This document shows positions 16,603 to 25,611 of a stretch of DNA of 33,429 bases, piece by piece; the stretch's first letter is position 1; every line of letters starts with the position of its first letter. The DNA lies in contig JAHDBW010000011.1 in assembly GCA_020630175.1 (NCBI GenBank), positions 14,081 through 47,509 on the forward strand. The letters run 5' to 3'. Source of the stretch: Anaerolineales bacterium. Lineage in GTDB: Bacteria; Chloroflexota; Anaerolineae; Anaerolineales; UBA6668. Below the pieces are notes generated by a model that had not been told where the DNA came from, did no database searches, and saw nothing but the letters and a program-made list of their open reading frames with translations. The position numbers and the translations under genes were made by a program.

Positions 16603-16615
16603 TTACGAAACCACT

Positions 16616-16846
16616 ATGCAGGATTTTGTAGAATATCTAGCTAAGTCGCTGGTATCTGATCCGGATAGCGTAGAGGTCAAAGTTGATGAAGATCCGGGCC
16701 GCCACGTGCGCTTGGAACTTTATGTAGATGCTGATGACACCGGTCGGATTATTGGCAAACAAGGGCGTGTTGCAAACTCAATTCGCACCTTGTTGCGCTC
16801 AATGGCTGCCCGGGATGGCGTGCGTGTAACGCTCAACATCCAATAG
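16616..16846 (+). CDS. khpA: KH-domain RNA-binding protein KhpA
   Basis: This small single-KH protein (76 residues) has the RNA-contacting GxxG loop in RIIGKQGRVANSIRTLL. The N-terminal part MQDFVEYLAKSLV and its position between rpsP and rimM are typical of the YlqC/KhpA family. In Firmicutes KhpA pairs with KhpB and affects cell elongation and RNA stability. A partner is not visible in this window. Confidence 0.93.
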   Translation: MQDFVEYLAKSLVSDPDSVEVKVDEDPGRHVRLELYVDADDTGRIIGKQGRVANSIRTLLRSMAARDGVRVTLNIQ

Positions 16847-16865
16847 CCGTTAGGATACTAACAGT

Positions 16866-17414
16866 TTGAATAGCAAAACTCCTGGCTCAGACGTAAACGC
16901 GTCTGGGCCAGATTTATTTCTGATTGGTAAGCTCACAAAGCCTCATGGGCTGAATGGTGAGATTACTTTATATTATTCTTCACCGCACCCAATCTATTTA
17001 GACGGTGTGGATGTGCTGTACATTGGGCGCAAGCAAACCCCAATGACGTTGTTAAGCTTTCGTCCGCATCAAGGCCGCAGTTTATTGCGACTTGAGGGCG
17101 TGAAGTACCGTGATCAGGCTGAAGCGCTTCGGGGCGCGGAAGTCTATGCCGATCGTAACCAGCTTGGTGATCTAGAAGAAGATGAATTCTATGTCCGCGA
17201 CCTGATTGGGGCTACGGTGACATTGGTAGACGGGGCGCTATTAGGTACGCTCAAGGATGTGATTTACACCGGTGCCAATGACGTGTATGTGGTTGCGCGT
17301 GAAGGTAAAGCTGACGCCTTACTGCCTGCAATTCATCAAGTTATCAAGCGCATTGACCTTGAAGAAAACGTGATTGAAGTTGCGCTAATGCCGGGGCTGC
17401 TGCCCGACGACTAA
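16866..17414 (+). CDS. rimM: ribosome maturation factor RimM
   Basis: RimM assists assembly of the 30S head and binds S19. The 182-residue frame begins at a TTG. An AGGA lies about 10 nt upstream and no better start precedes the conserved LIGKLTKPHGLNGEI segment, so TTG is accepted. The N-terminal RimM domain (to about 105) is followed by the PRC-barrel domain (EFYVRDLIGATVTL...). The usual next gene, trmD, is absent; a terminator follows at 17656. The roughly 18 residues before the conserved core are a slight extension. Confidence 0.95.
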   Translation: MNSKTPGSDVNASGPDLFLIGKLTKPHGLNGEITLYYSSPHPIYLDGVDVLYIGRKQTPMTLLSFRPHQGRSLLRLEGVKYRDQAEALRGAEVYADRNQLGDLEEDEFYVRDLIGATVTLVDGALLGTLKDVIYTGANDVYVVAREGKADALLPAIHQVIKRIDLEENVIEVALMPGLLPDD

Positions 17415-17655
17415 GTCATTTGCTAATGCAAATGTTCTATGGTTGCGTTGACATCAACTTTTAGGCTGTGATATTCTTCGCGAGGCTAGTGCATTTAGAA
17501 TTTAGACCTTTATCAAAAAAATTGATACATCAATCTAAAAGTTAATGCGTTTCGTTTGGGTGTTTGGTACACGCAAGCGTCTGTATTACTTGTAAAAGTG
17601 TTTGGGTAGTGTGATTTTAGAGAACGCTTTTCATAAATCGCTTTGAACAACAAAA

Positions 17656-17681
17656 AGGCCGTTTTACGGCCTATTTTTTTT
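17656..17681 (+). terminator. rho-independent terminator of the ffh-rpsP-khpA-rimM operon
   Basis: AGGCCGT (17656-17662) pairs with ACGGCCT (17666-17672) around a TTT loop, followed by ATTTTTTTT. It lies inside the first codons of the track ORF beginning at 17643, which argues that the true dprA start is further downstream. Confidence 0.88.
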
Positions 17682-17690
17682 CAATTCCCA

Positions 17691-18782
17691 ATGACAACTT
17701 CTACAAATTATTGGTTAGGATTCAATCTTACAAAAGGGCTTGGCCCAGCGCGTATCCGGGCGCTTATTGACTATTTTGGCTCTGCTGAATTGGCTTGGCA
17801 GGCTAGCGAGACCGATCTTGTTACGGCTGGCTTAGATAAACGCACGCGCAATTCGCTGCTAAAAGCACGTGACGCGCTAGATCTAACGCTGGTGCGTGAT
17901 CGGGTTGATCAAATTGGGGTCAATCTATATCACTGGCAAAAAGCTGACTATCCCGTTCGGTTACGCGATGTTGTGGATAGCCCGCCGCTGTTATATGCCA
18001 AAGGGGCACTAACAGATGCTGATCAGTGGGCTGTTGCACTGGTTGGCACACGCAATGCCACCCGTTACGGGCGCGACGTGGCGCGAGAATTAGCAATGGC
18101 GCTCGCCAAGCAAGGCGTGACGATTGTGAGTGGCTTAGCACGGGGTATCGACACAATTGCCCATCAGGCTGCCTTAGATGCAGGTGGCCGAACGGTGGCC
18201 GTTTTAGGCTGTGGTGTGGATGTTGACTATCCACCAGAAAATCGCAAACTCGCGGCTGCGATTGCACAGTCCGGCGCGGTGATTAGTGATTATCCGCTGG
18301 GTACGAAGCCAGATGCAAAGAATTTCCCACCTCGCAATCGCATTATTAGTGGGCTTTCACTGGCCACGGTTGTCATTGAAGCCGGTTCACGCAGTGGGGC
18401 GCTCATTACCGCCGACTTTGCCGCTGAGCACGGCCGCGATGTGTTCGCGGTGCCGGGTAGTATTTATAGCAAGCAGAGCGCTGGTCCAAATCGGTTGATC
18501 CGATCTGGCGCAACGCCAGTGCTTTCCGTAGACGATATTTTGAATGAATTGGATCTGCGGGCTGCAACTGAGCACAAAGCAGCGCGTGAAAAATTACCAA
18601 CAACAGATATTGAAAATATTCTCATTGAATGTCTGCGGGCAGAGCCTTTACAAGCTGATGAATTGAGTATTTTGGCCGGTTTGCCAATCGCAGATACGAC
18701 CAGTACCTTGACAATGCTTGAATTAAAAGGATATGTTCGTAATCTAGGTGGGATGCAATATGCGCTAATCAATTGGCGCTAA
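17691..18782 (+). CDS. dprA: DNA processing protein DprA
   Basis: DprA binds incoming single-stranded DNA and loads RecA during natural transformation. The track opens at a TTG (17643), but those 16 codons contain a terminator hairpin, so I start at ATG 17691 (MTTSTNYWLGF), giving 363 residues. An N-terminal helical SAM/HhH-like part (FNLTKGLGPARIRALIDYFG) is followed by the Rossmann-like core. The core motifs are VGTRNATRYGR, VSGLARGIDTIAHQ, DYPPENRKL, FPPRNRIISGLS, VIEAGSRSGAL and PNRLIRSGA. The C-terminal winged-helix DML1-type domain is short. The gene is followed by a sugar-nucleotide gene and topA; the pairing of dprA and topA is common in bacteria. Confidence 0.96.
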   Translation: MTTSTNYWLGFNLTKGLGPARIRALIDYFGSAELAWQASETDLVTAGLDKRTRNSLLKARDALDLTLVRDRVDQIGVNLYHWQKADYPVRLRDVVDSPPLLYAKGALTDADQWAVALVGTRNATRYGRDVARELAMALAKQGVTIVSGLARGIDTIAHQAALDAGGRTVAVLGCGVDVDYPPENRKLAAAIAQSGAVISDYPLGTKPDAKNFPPRNRIISGLSLATVVIEAGSRSGALITADFAAEHGRDVFAVPGSIYSKQSAGPNRLIRSGATPVLSVDDILNELDLRAATEHKAAREKLPTTDIENILIECLRAEPLQADELSILAGLPIADTTSTLTMLELKGYVRNLGGMQYALINWR

Positions 18783-18828
18783 GCAGTCTTTTATTAAAGA
18801 AGCACGCATCATATATAAAAGAAAAACT

Positions 18829-19914
18829 ATGAGTAAAAATCCAATTTACGCCGTTATTATGGCGGGTGGTACTGGCACACGCTTATGGCCACTATCGCGT
18901 CAAAAAACTCCAAAACAAACGCTTGCCGTTAATTCAGACCGCAGCTTGTTCCAACTGGCCGTTGACCGAGTAATGCCAATTTTGCCAGTTGAGCAAATTT
19001 TGGTGATCACTGCCAGCAAGATGGCCGCAATTCTGGCGGAACAAGTGCCAGAGATCCCAGCGCAAAATTACATTATTGAGCCTAGCGGACGCGGGACGGC
19101 TCCGGCGATTGCGCTTGGCGCTGCGGTTGCAGAGCACCTAGCTGGCCAAGACGCCACAATTATTTGCCTCGCGGCTGATCACTATATTGAAGACGTTGCT
19201 GGCTTTCAGCAGGCCTTGATGGCTGCCGTAGAAGTGGCAGAACGTGGGTCAATTGTTACACTAGGTATTCAGCCAACGCATGCCGCGACCGGGTTTGGCT
19301 ATATTGAATCGGGTGCTGAATTAGAAAGTGCCAACGGGCAGGGCGTGCTGGAAACGGTCAAGTTCAAAGAAAAACCAACATTAGATGTCGCGCAAGCGCT
19401 GGTGGCAGACGGTAAACACTTCTGGAATTCAGGGATGTTTATTTGGTCTACTGCGCGTGTTAAGGCTGAATTCGAACGACAGTTGCCTGAAACGGCAGCA
19501 CTCGTTGATAAAGTGCGCGATGTGATTGGCTCCGATGCGTTATATCCAGTACTCAATGCGCTTTGGCCAAATGTGCCCAATGAAACCATTGACTATGGCA
19601 TTATGGAAGGGGCAGATGACATTGCCGTTGTGCCAATCAACGTTGGTTGGAATGATGTGGGTAGCTGGTCAGCTATTTTTGACGTCATGGACCGTAGCGC
19701 CGCCGACAATGCTGTGCGCGACGGTGAACACATTGCAATTAACACAACAAACACCTTAGTGCAGTCTAAAAAACTGATTGCAACCATTGGTGTAGACAAC
19801 TTGGTCATTATTGATACTGACGATGCGCTACTAATTTGTGCTAAAGATCAAGCACAGAATGTCAAACAGGTTGTCGATCAACTCAAAGCAAACAAACGAA
19901 CAGACCTCTACTAG
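18829..19914 (+). CDS. manC: mannose-1-phosphate guanylyltransferase
   Basis: The enzyme makes GDP-mannose from GTP and mannose-1-phosphate for glycan synthesis. At 361 residues it has only the nucleotidyltransferase domain, without the C-terminal isomerase domain of bifunctional forms. Visible motifs are MAGGTGTRLWPLSRQKTPKQ, PSGRGTAPAIALGA, FKEKP, WNSGMFIW, IDYGIMEGAD and VGWNDVGSW. It lies between dprA and topA on the same strand, 46 bp after dprA. GDP-mannose could feed surface glycans, in line with the LCP ligase upstream, but that link is inferred. The symbol is by family only. Confidence 0.93.
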   Translation: MSKNPIYAVIMAGGTGTRLWPLSRQKTPKQTLAVNSDRSLFQLAVDRVMPILPVEQILVITASKMAAILAEQVPEIPAQNYIIEPSGRGTAPAIALGAAVAEHLAGQDATIICLAADHYIEDVAGFQQALMAAVEVAERGSIVTLGIQPTHAATGFGYIESGAELESANGQGVLETVKFKEKPTLDVAQALVADGKHFWNSGMFIWSTARVKAEFERQLPETAALVDKVRDVIGSDALYPVLNALWPNVPNETIDYGIMEGADDIAVVPINVGWNDVGSWSAIFDVMDRSAADNAVRDGEHIAINTTNTLVQSKKLIATIGVDNLVIIDTDDALLICAKDQAQNVKQVVDQLKANKRTDLY

Positions 19915-19972
19915 TTTTTGTGAACTAGATGCGTGTTGAAAAGTTCGTAAATTAAAAAAGCAGCTAAATTAA

Positions 19973-22318
19973 ATGGAAGCATATTGCGTAAAGTGTAAAA
20001 CCAAACGAGAGATCACTGAAGCGGAAGCAACGTTTACTAAGCAAGCAGTCGCGGCAACGCGTGGTGTTTGTGGCGTTTGTGGCACAAAGGTCTTTAGAAT
20101 GGGGCGCACCCCGGCTCATGAAGGGCTAACCCCACCTGTTGTGGTTTCAAAGAAATCTAAAAAAGCACCACCACGCCGTAGTGGCAACTTGGTGATTGTG
20201 GAATCTCCAGCCAAAGCCAAAACCATTGGCCGTTACTTAGGCAAAGGCTACAAAGTAAAAGCTTCCATGGGGCACGTGCGCGATTTGCTGCGCTCGCAGC
20301 TTTCTGTTGATGTTGATAACAACTATCAGCCAAAGTATCGGGTGCCAAATGAACGACGCGACACGATCAAAGAATTGAAAGCTGATGTTCAGAAAGCAAA
20401 GCTTGTGTATCTCGCAACTGACCTTGACCGCGAAGGGGAAGCAATCGCGTGGCACCTAATGGAAGCCACCGAGTTAGAACCGGAGCGCGCAAAACGGGTC
20501 AAGTTTGATGAAATTACACCAGACGCCATTAAGGCCGCGTTCGATAAGTCAACTGACTTAGACATGAACCTTGTCAATGCACAGCAAGCGCGGCGCATTT
20601 TGGACCGTTTGGTAGGGTACTCACTTAGCCCATTGCTTTGGGCAAAAGTTCGTGGCCGGCTGTCTGCCGGGCGCGTGCAGTCGGTTGCCGTGCGTTTGAT
20701 TGTTGAACGCGAACGCGAAATTGATAACTTCAACCCAACTGAGTATTGGTCGATTGGCGCAATGCTTGATAAATTGCCTGGTGCAGCAGGCAAGCACAAG
20801 CCATTCTTGGCTCGCTTGCGCCGTGTGGGCAAAAAGACTGTCGGCATGGAAAAAGACGTGCCGCTAGGATCTGAAGCTGAAGTGTTGCCAATTTTGGCCG
20901 ACCTTGAGAAAGCGAATTGGCATGTTGGTAAAGTAAAACGTGGTGAACGTCAGCGCCGTCCGTCAGCGCCGTTTACTACGAGTACATTGCAACAAGAAGC
21001 GGCGCGTAAGCTCAACTTTACAACCCGCCGCACTATGGCAATTGCGCAACAACTGTATGAAGGGATAGACGTTGGTGCCGGTGAACCGGTTGGTCTTATT
21101 ACCTACATGCGTACAGATAGCGTCAGCATTAGCAAGCAAGCACAAGGCGAAGCTAAAGATTACGTTGTAAAACGTTTTGGCAAGGGCTTTGTTCCAGCTG
21201 AACCGCCAGAATACAAAACGCGGGCAAAATCTGCGCAAGAAGCGCACGAAGCGATTCGCCCAACGTCTGTATTACGCGATCCAGCAGCAATCAAAGATAA
21301 ACTTTCACGCGATCAGTTCCGGTTGTATCAACTGGTTTGGCAGCGTTTCTTGGCTAGCCAAATGTCAAATGCCGTTTATGACACGCTCAGCGTGGACATT
21401 ATGGCAAATAACGATGCGGAATATACGTTTCGGGCCAGTGGTTCCTATATCAAATTCCAAGGCTTCCTAATTGTCTATGAAGAAGCTGTAGATGAAGATG
21501 CCGTCAAGAAACAAGACGAAGACACCGGTGCCATTCCGCCGTTGGATGAGCAAGAAGTGCTGGGCCTCAACAAATTGCTGCCAGAACAACACTTTACGCA
21601 ACCACCACCACGCTTTACAGAAGCATCGCTAGTGCGGGCGCTTGAAGAGCATGGCATTGGCCGTCCTTCTACCTATGCACCGATTATTTCTACAGTGCAA
21701 AACCGTGGGTATGTGACTCGCGAAGATAAGCGTCTGTATCCAACGGAAACCGGCATGGTTGTAAATGACTTGCTTGTTGACCACTTTGCAAATGTGCTTG
21801 AAATGGGCTTTACGGCTGAAATGGAAAGCAATTTAGATAAAGTTGCCTCAGGCGAACGCGAATGGCAACCGTTGATCCATGAATTCTATGCACCATTTTC
21901 TGCGCAGGTTGAAGTTGCCCGCGAGAAAATGCCAAAAGTGGCTGCGGAGCCAGAAAAAGTTGGGCGCGCCTGTCCGAAGTGTGAACATGATCTGATTGTG
22001 CGCTTTGGCCGCTATGGCAAGTTCATTGGCTGTTCTGACTTCCCGAATTGCCGTCACATTGAACCATGGCTAGAAAAGATCGGTGTCAGTTGCCCGAATG
22101 ACAAAGGCGAGATTGTAGAGCGTAAAACCAAGAAAGGGCGCATCTTCTACGGATGTGCAAATTATCCAGAGTGTGAATGGAATTCTTGGAAGAAGCCGCT
22201 TCCAACACCGTGCCCAAATTGCCAAGGATTGTTGATTATCAAAAATCGTCAAGAAGCAATTTGTGACAACTGTGAAAACCGATATCCGCTGGGTGAAGTC
22301 ACACCAGAAAAAGCGTAA
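19973..22318 (+). CDS. topA: DNA topoisomerase I with an extra N-terminal zinc module
   Basis: This type IA topoisomerase relaxes negative supercoils. It has 781 residues. Residues 1-45 form an extra Cys4 module (YCVKCKT... GVCGVCGTKVF), like DUF5679. The Toprim domain follows (LVIVESPAKAKTIGRYLG, ATDLDREGEAIAWHL). The active tyrosine is Tyr378 in GLITYMRTDSVS. The C-terminus has three zinc ribbons: CPKCEHDL...CSDFPNC, CPNDKGE...CANYPEC and CPNCQGL...CDNC. The N-terminal zinc module is the unusual part; I associate it with Chloroflexota TopA proteins. No start nearer the Toprim domain is needed because the module is clearly folded and conserved-looking. Confidence 0.97.
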   Translation: MEAYCVKCKTKREITEAEATFTKQAVAATRGVCGVCGTKVFRMGRTPAHEGLTPPVVVSKKSKKAPPRRSGNLVIVESPAKAKTIGRYLGKGYKVKASMGHVRDLLRSQLSVDVDNNYQPKYRVPNERRDTIKELKADVQKAKLVYLATDLDREGEAIAWHLMEATELEPERAKRVKFDEITPDAIKAAFDKSTDLDMNLVNAQQARRILDRLVGYSLSPLLWAKVRGRLSAGRVQSVAVRLIVEREREIDNFNPTEYWSIGAMLDKLPGAAGKHKPFLARLRRVGKKTVGMEKDVPLGSEAEVLPILADLEKANWHVGKVKRGERQRRPSAPFTTSTLQQEAARKLNFTTRRTMAIAQQLYEGIDVGAGEPVGLITYMRTDSVSISKQAQGEAKDYVVKRFGKGFVPAEPPEYKTRAKSAQEAHEAIRPTSVLRDPAAIKDKLSRDQFRLYQLVWQRFLASQMSNAVYDTLSVDIMANNDAEYTFRASGSYIKFQGFLIVYEEAVDEDAVKKQDEDTGAIPPLDEQEVLGLNKLLPEQHFTQPPPRFTEASLVRALEEHGIGRPSTYAPIISTVQNRGYVTREDKRLYPTETGMVVNDLLVDHFANVLEMGFTAEMESNLDKVASGEREWQPLIHEFYAPFSAQVEVAREKMPKVAAEPEKVGRACPKCEHDLIVRFGRYGKFIGCSDFPNCRHIEPWLEKIGVSCPNDKGEIVERKTKKGRIFYGCANYPECEWNSWKKPLPTPCPNCQGLLIIKNRQEAICDNCENRYPLGEVTPEKA

Positions 22319-22336
22319 TTAAAACGAAACGGCTGT

Positions 22337-22362
22337 AAATCCTAGCTTTGACGTTGGGATTT
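22337..22362 (+). terminator. weak hairpin after topA
   Basis: AAATCCTAGC and GTTGGGATTT pair with two G-U or mismatched positions around a 6-nt loop. It is followed by GGTTTGAG, not by a clean U-run. It is the only hairpin I see shortly after the topA stop, so termination here is uncertain. Confidence 0.3.
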
Positions 22363-22573
22363 GGTTTGAGTTGCACTGAATTGTTGCGAATTTCAGCTAA
22401 ATCAGTATCATAGGGTAGGCTGAGGCGCTGTCCTTAATTGTTGTGGTCTTTTTCTTGCAACATAGTAGAGCGCAGTGCTGAGTCAAACATCAGCGAAAAT
22501 CTGTTTAGAACCTTCAATCGTATTGGTATCTAAACACAAAAATGTGGAGTAATCATTTTTACTGAGGAAAATT

Positions 22574-23698
22574 ATGGAGCGACTAAAAACCTTTATGGAA
22601 AGTAAGTTTGGTCTGGCACCTGGACTCGCTGGTGTTGTGCTTGGCTTGATTTTTGGCCTGATTATTGGGTGGGGCGTATGGCCTGTCCAATGGGTTGATG
22701 CTGGCCCAGAACACTTACGCTCAGATTTCCAAAGCGATTGGGTTCGTTTTTCTGTTGATGAATTTCAACGCACTGGCGACCAAGAAATGCTAGCCAAGCG
22801 GATTGGCCGGTTTGGCGAAGACTCTAATGAAGTTTTTGAAGCTGCCAAAAGCAGCGCCTCACCAGAAGAGCTTGGCCGCTTAGACGCCGCAATTTCTGAT
22901 GTCAATGCGACTTTAGAAAACGCCGGTGCTGGAATGGTTGATGATGTACAAGCAACAGGTGAAGGCCTGATGAGCCGCTTGCGGTTGCCGCTCTTCCTAT
23001 GTGGCTTATTGATTTTCCTTGGGTTGCTTGGTGTAGGGGGCTGGTTCCTGGCGTCTACCAATCGCAACCGAACGCGCCGTAGTAGCCGTCCGTCTGCATC
23101 TTCAACTGAGTATCCAAGTGATAACGGGCTGGAATCGTTTGAATCTGACATGACAGATATTGATTACGATCTGCCACCAGCTGATGACGCCATGGCTGCC
23201 CCTTATGACGACGCTGTTACCAGCGCTCCGGCTGTACCAGCTGCCGTTGGGCAAGACGTAAAACAATTTATGACCACCTACATGCTAGGTGATGATCTAT
23301 ATGATGACTCATTCACAATTGATGACGCAACTGGCGACTTCCTAGGTGAGTGTGGCGTTGGGATCTCCGAAACCGTTGGCGTCGGCGAACCAAAGAAAGT
23401 CTCTGCGTTTGAAGTCTGGCTGTTTGATAAAAACGATATTCGCACCGTTACCAAGGTTGTGATGAGCGAACATGCGTATTTGGATGAAGGTCTGAAATCA
23501 AAATTGTCTGCCAAGGGTGAGCCAATCTTGGCACAACCGGGTGAAACAATCATGCTGGAAACAGCGACCTTGCAAATTGCGGCACGGATTGTAGAAATGG
23601 ATTACGGCGCTGGCCCATTGCCAGATAACTCTTACTTTGAGCGCATGACTGTTGAACTGTCAGCGTGGAAGAAAGACGGCGTTGAACCAACCGCATAA
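22574..23698 (+). CDS. two-TM membrane protein with conserved-looking C-terminal cytoplasmic domain, unrecognised
   Basis: I do not recognise a named family. The 374-residue protein has a first helix at about 15-39 (GLAPGLAGVVLGLIFGLIIGWGVW), an extracytoplasmic helical section (40-135, FQSDWVRFSVDEFQRTGD...) and a second helix (about 139-160). A basic stretch (NRNRTRRSSR), a low-complexity acidic linker and a C-terminal domain (222-374, with DDLYDDSFTIDD, ECGVGISE and KVSAFEVWLFDKNDIRTV) follow. The basic stretch after helix 2 places the C-terminal domain in the cytoplasm. Start ATG 22574 has AGGAAA 5 nt upstream. It is a single gene with its own 255-bp leader and a strong terminator. It could be a membrane-stress or envelope sensor, but nothing in the sequence shows this. 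Confidence 0.85.
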   Translation: MERLKTFMESKFGLAPGLAGVVLGLIFGLIIGWGVWPVQWVDAGPEHLRSDFQSDWVRFSVDEFQRTGDQEMLAKRIGRFGEDSNEVFEAAKSSASPEELGRLDAAISDVNATLENAGAGMVDDVQATGEGLMSRLRLPLFLCGLLIFLGLLGVGGWFLASTNRNRTRRSSRPSASSTEYPSDNGLESFESDMTDIDYDLPPADDAMAAPYDDAVTSAPAVPAAVGQDVKQFMTTYMLGDDLYDDSFTIDDATGDFLGECGVGISETVGVGEPKKVSAFEVWLFDKNDIRTVTKVVMSEHAYLDEGLKSKLSAKGEPILAQPGETIMLETATLQIAARIVEMDYGAGPLPDNSYFERMTVELSAWKKDGVEPTA

Positions 23699-23718
23699 GC
23701 AGTAGTCTTGTAAAAAAC

Positions 23719-23749
23719 AAAAGGCCGATCAGTTGTGATCGGCCTTTTT
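23719..23749 (+). terminator. bidirectional terminator between convergent genes
   Basis: AAAAGGCCGATC (23719-23730) pairs perfectly with GATCGGCCTTTT (23737-23748) around a 6-nt loop. T-runs lie on both sides. It serves the membrane protein gene on the plus strand and greA on the minus strand. Confidence 0.92.
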
Positions 23750-23783
23750 GCTTTAAGTGCGTCGTGTTTTGCTAAGCGGGGGG

Positions 23784-24245
23784 TTATTCTATCTTTAGAA
23801 CTTTGAACTTGATTTTGCCGCCGGGCGTTTCAGCGACTACTTTTTCGCCTTTCTTTGCACCGACTAGTGCTTTGCCAATGGCCGATTCGTTTGAGATCAA
23901 ACCGGCAGTTGGGTCGGCTTCAGTTGCGCCAACAATTTTATAGACTTCAGGCTCTTCGCCGCTTTCCCGAATGGTTACGGTGTTGCCAATTGAGACCATG
24001 TCTGGATCTGCATTTTCAATAATCACTGCTGAAAGGATCATCTCTTCAATTTCTTGAATGCGGCCTTCTAAAAACCCTTGCTCCTCTTTACAGGCAATGT
24101 AGTCGGCATTTTCTTTGAGATCACCCATTTGAATGGCTTCTCGCAAGCGAACAGATAAATCAGGGCGCTTTACGTTAATAAGCTCTTCTAATTCTGCTTT
24201 GATATTTTCAAGCCCTTCGGGCGTTAGGTATACGTCTTTACGCAT
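23784..24245 (-). CDS. greA: transcription elongation factor GreA
   Basis: GreA rescues stalled RNA polymerase by stimulating transcript cleavage. The N-terminal coiled coil (YLTPEGLENIKAELEEL...LKENADYIACKEEQGFLEGRIQEIE) carries the acidic tip; the C-terminal FKBP-like domain follows (VTIRESGEEPEVYKIVGATEADP, ISNESAIGKALVGAKKGEKV). The track begins one codon earlier at 24248. AGGAG is only 2 nt from that ATG but 5 nt from the second, so I take ATG 24245 (153 residues). It ends in the shared terminator. Confidence 0.97.
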   Translation of the reverse strand: MRKDVYLTPEGLENIKAELEELINVKRPDLSVRLREAIQMGDLKENADYIACKEEQGFLEGRIQEIEEMILSAVIIENADPDMVSIGNTVTIRESGEEPEVYKIVGATEADPTAGLISNESAIGKALVGAKKGEKVVAETPGGKIKFKVLKIE

Positions 24246-24250
24246 CATTA

Positions 24251-24255
24251 CTCCT
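24251..24255 (-). promoter_or_regulatory. greA ribosome binding site
   Basis: AGGAG on the minus strand lies 5 nt before ATG 24245 and 2 nt before ATG 24248. The spacing favours the downstream ATG. Confidence 0.7.
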
Positions 24256-24336
24256 ACAATCGGCTGCTTATAAATCGGTAGAACAATACAGCTCTTACCT
24301 GTGGCAGCCAGATAAATTACAAACTAAATAAACCAC

Positions 24337-25515
24337 TCAGGCGCGGGTGTTTGGGTCGAACATTTTCGCGTGCTCTTGCAGTGCATAACGGTCTGTCATG
24401 CCTGCTAAGTAATCACAAACGGTTCGTTCTAGACCACGTTTGGCAATATGTGCCTGTGCGCTTGGTGGTAATTGACTAGGTTCGCTCACAAACGCGTGAA
24501 ACAACTCAGATAAAAACTTTTCAGCTTTTTTCTGCATTCTGACGACGCGCCAATGGCGATACATATTCTGGTATAGAAATCGTTTTAACTCTCGGTGTGC
24601 TGTCCTAATTTCCTCCGAGAGGCCAATTACATTATACGGCAGTTCCTGTAGTTCTAGGGCTGACGTTGCGCCGCTTTCCGCTATACGGCTGGCGGTTGTG
24701 TTGATTACATCACTCACAACAATACCAACCAGCTTGCGAATAACGCGGTGCCGATCTAGTTCTGTCAGCCGTTGGCTCGATAAGCCTAGCTCATTCAGCA
24801 CCCGATCCCACAAAATAACGCCATCAATTTGCTCGGCTTGCAGCACGCCAGAGCGTAAACCATCGTCGAGATCAGACGTGGTGTAGGCCAGTTCGTCTGC
24901 TAAGTCAGCAATTTGCGCTTCAATGGTGGCGCGCAATTCTGGGTTGAATTTAGCAGCATTCTTTTTCTTGGCCGCGTTTTCATGTTTGACAATGCCTTCC
25001 AGCACTTCCCAAGACAGATTTAGCCCATCGTAAAACGGATAGCGTTTTTCAAGCTTGGTGACAATGCGTAGGCTTTGCTTGTTGTGTTCAAAGCCGCCGT
25101 GTCCTTGCATCAGCGCATCCAACACATACTCGCCGGAATGCCCAAAAGGCGGGTGGCCTAGATCATGGGATAGACAGATGGCTTCGACCAAATCTTGATT
25201 GACGCCTAAAGCGCGCGCAATGCTGCGCCCAAACTGGGCCACTTCTAACGTATGCGTGAGGCGCGTGCGGTAATAGTCGCCTTCAGAATTTACAAAGACT
25301 TGCGTTTTGTATTCCAAGCGCCGAAACGCAGTGGTGTGCAAAATGCGTTCTCTATCGCGTTGAAAGCGCGTGCGATAGGCAGGCTCTTCTTCGGCGTAAG
25401 CGCGGCCCTGCGAGGCGCTGCTCTTGAAGCCAAACGGGGCAAGCGTCAAGACTTCGTGTTGTTCGAGATCGGTGCGTGAAAAGTACATGGTCTGTAAATG
25501 CAAACCGAGTTTCAC
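24337..25515 (-). CDS. dgt: dGTPase-like HD-domain deoxynucleoside triphosphate hydrolase
   Basis: HD-type dGTPase-like proteins split dNTPs into deoxynucleoside and triphosphate. Visible motifs are RDRERILHTTAFRRLEYKTQVF, RTRLTHTLEVAQ, the metal-binding HDLGHPPFGHSGE, GGFEHNKQSLRIV and a later DELAYTTSDLDDGL, all typical of the short (about 390-residue) subgroup. The start is a GTG at 25515 backed by GGAG 4 nt upstream. An internal ATG at 25488 (residue 10) has no ribosome site. It sits between uvrB and greA on the same strand, 88 bp before greA. Whether it prefers dGTP cannot be told from sequence. Confidence 0.93.
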   Translation of the reverse strand: MKLGLHLQTMYFSRTDLEQHEVLTLAPFGFKSSASQGRAYAEEEPAYRTRFQRDRERILHTTAFRRLEYKTQVFVNSEGDYYRTRLTHTLEVAQFGRSIARALGVNQDLVEAICLSHDLGHPPFGHSGEYVLDALMQGHGGFEHNKQSLRIVTKLEKRYPFYDGLNLSWEVLEGIVKHENAAKKKNAAKFNPELRATIEAQIADLADELAYTTSDLDDGLRSGVLQAEQIDGVILWDRVLNELGLSSQRLTELDRHRVIRKLVGIVVSDVINTTASRIAESGATSALELQELPYNVIGLSEEIRTAHRELKRFLYQNMYRHWRVVRMQKKAEKFLSELFHAFVSEPSQLPPSAQAHIAKRGLERTVCDYLAGMTDRYALQEHAKMFDPNTRA

Positions 25516-25611
25516 AGTTCTCCGAAACGGACTGGAAACTCGGGCACTTTCAGTCTAGCACTCTGCTGATTTTGTTGTCAACTTAGTGCAATGTGCGTTG
25601 CGAACGCCTGT

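Noticed and set aside
17643-17690. TTG start of dprA given by the ORF track
   Set aside because: Those 16 codons include a terminator hairpin and T-run; DprA homology begins after ATG 17691.
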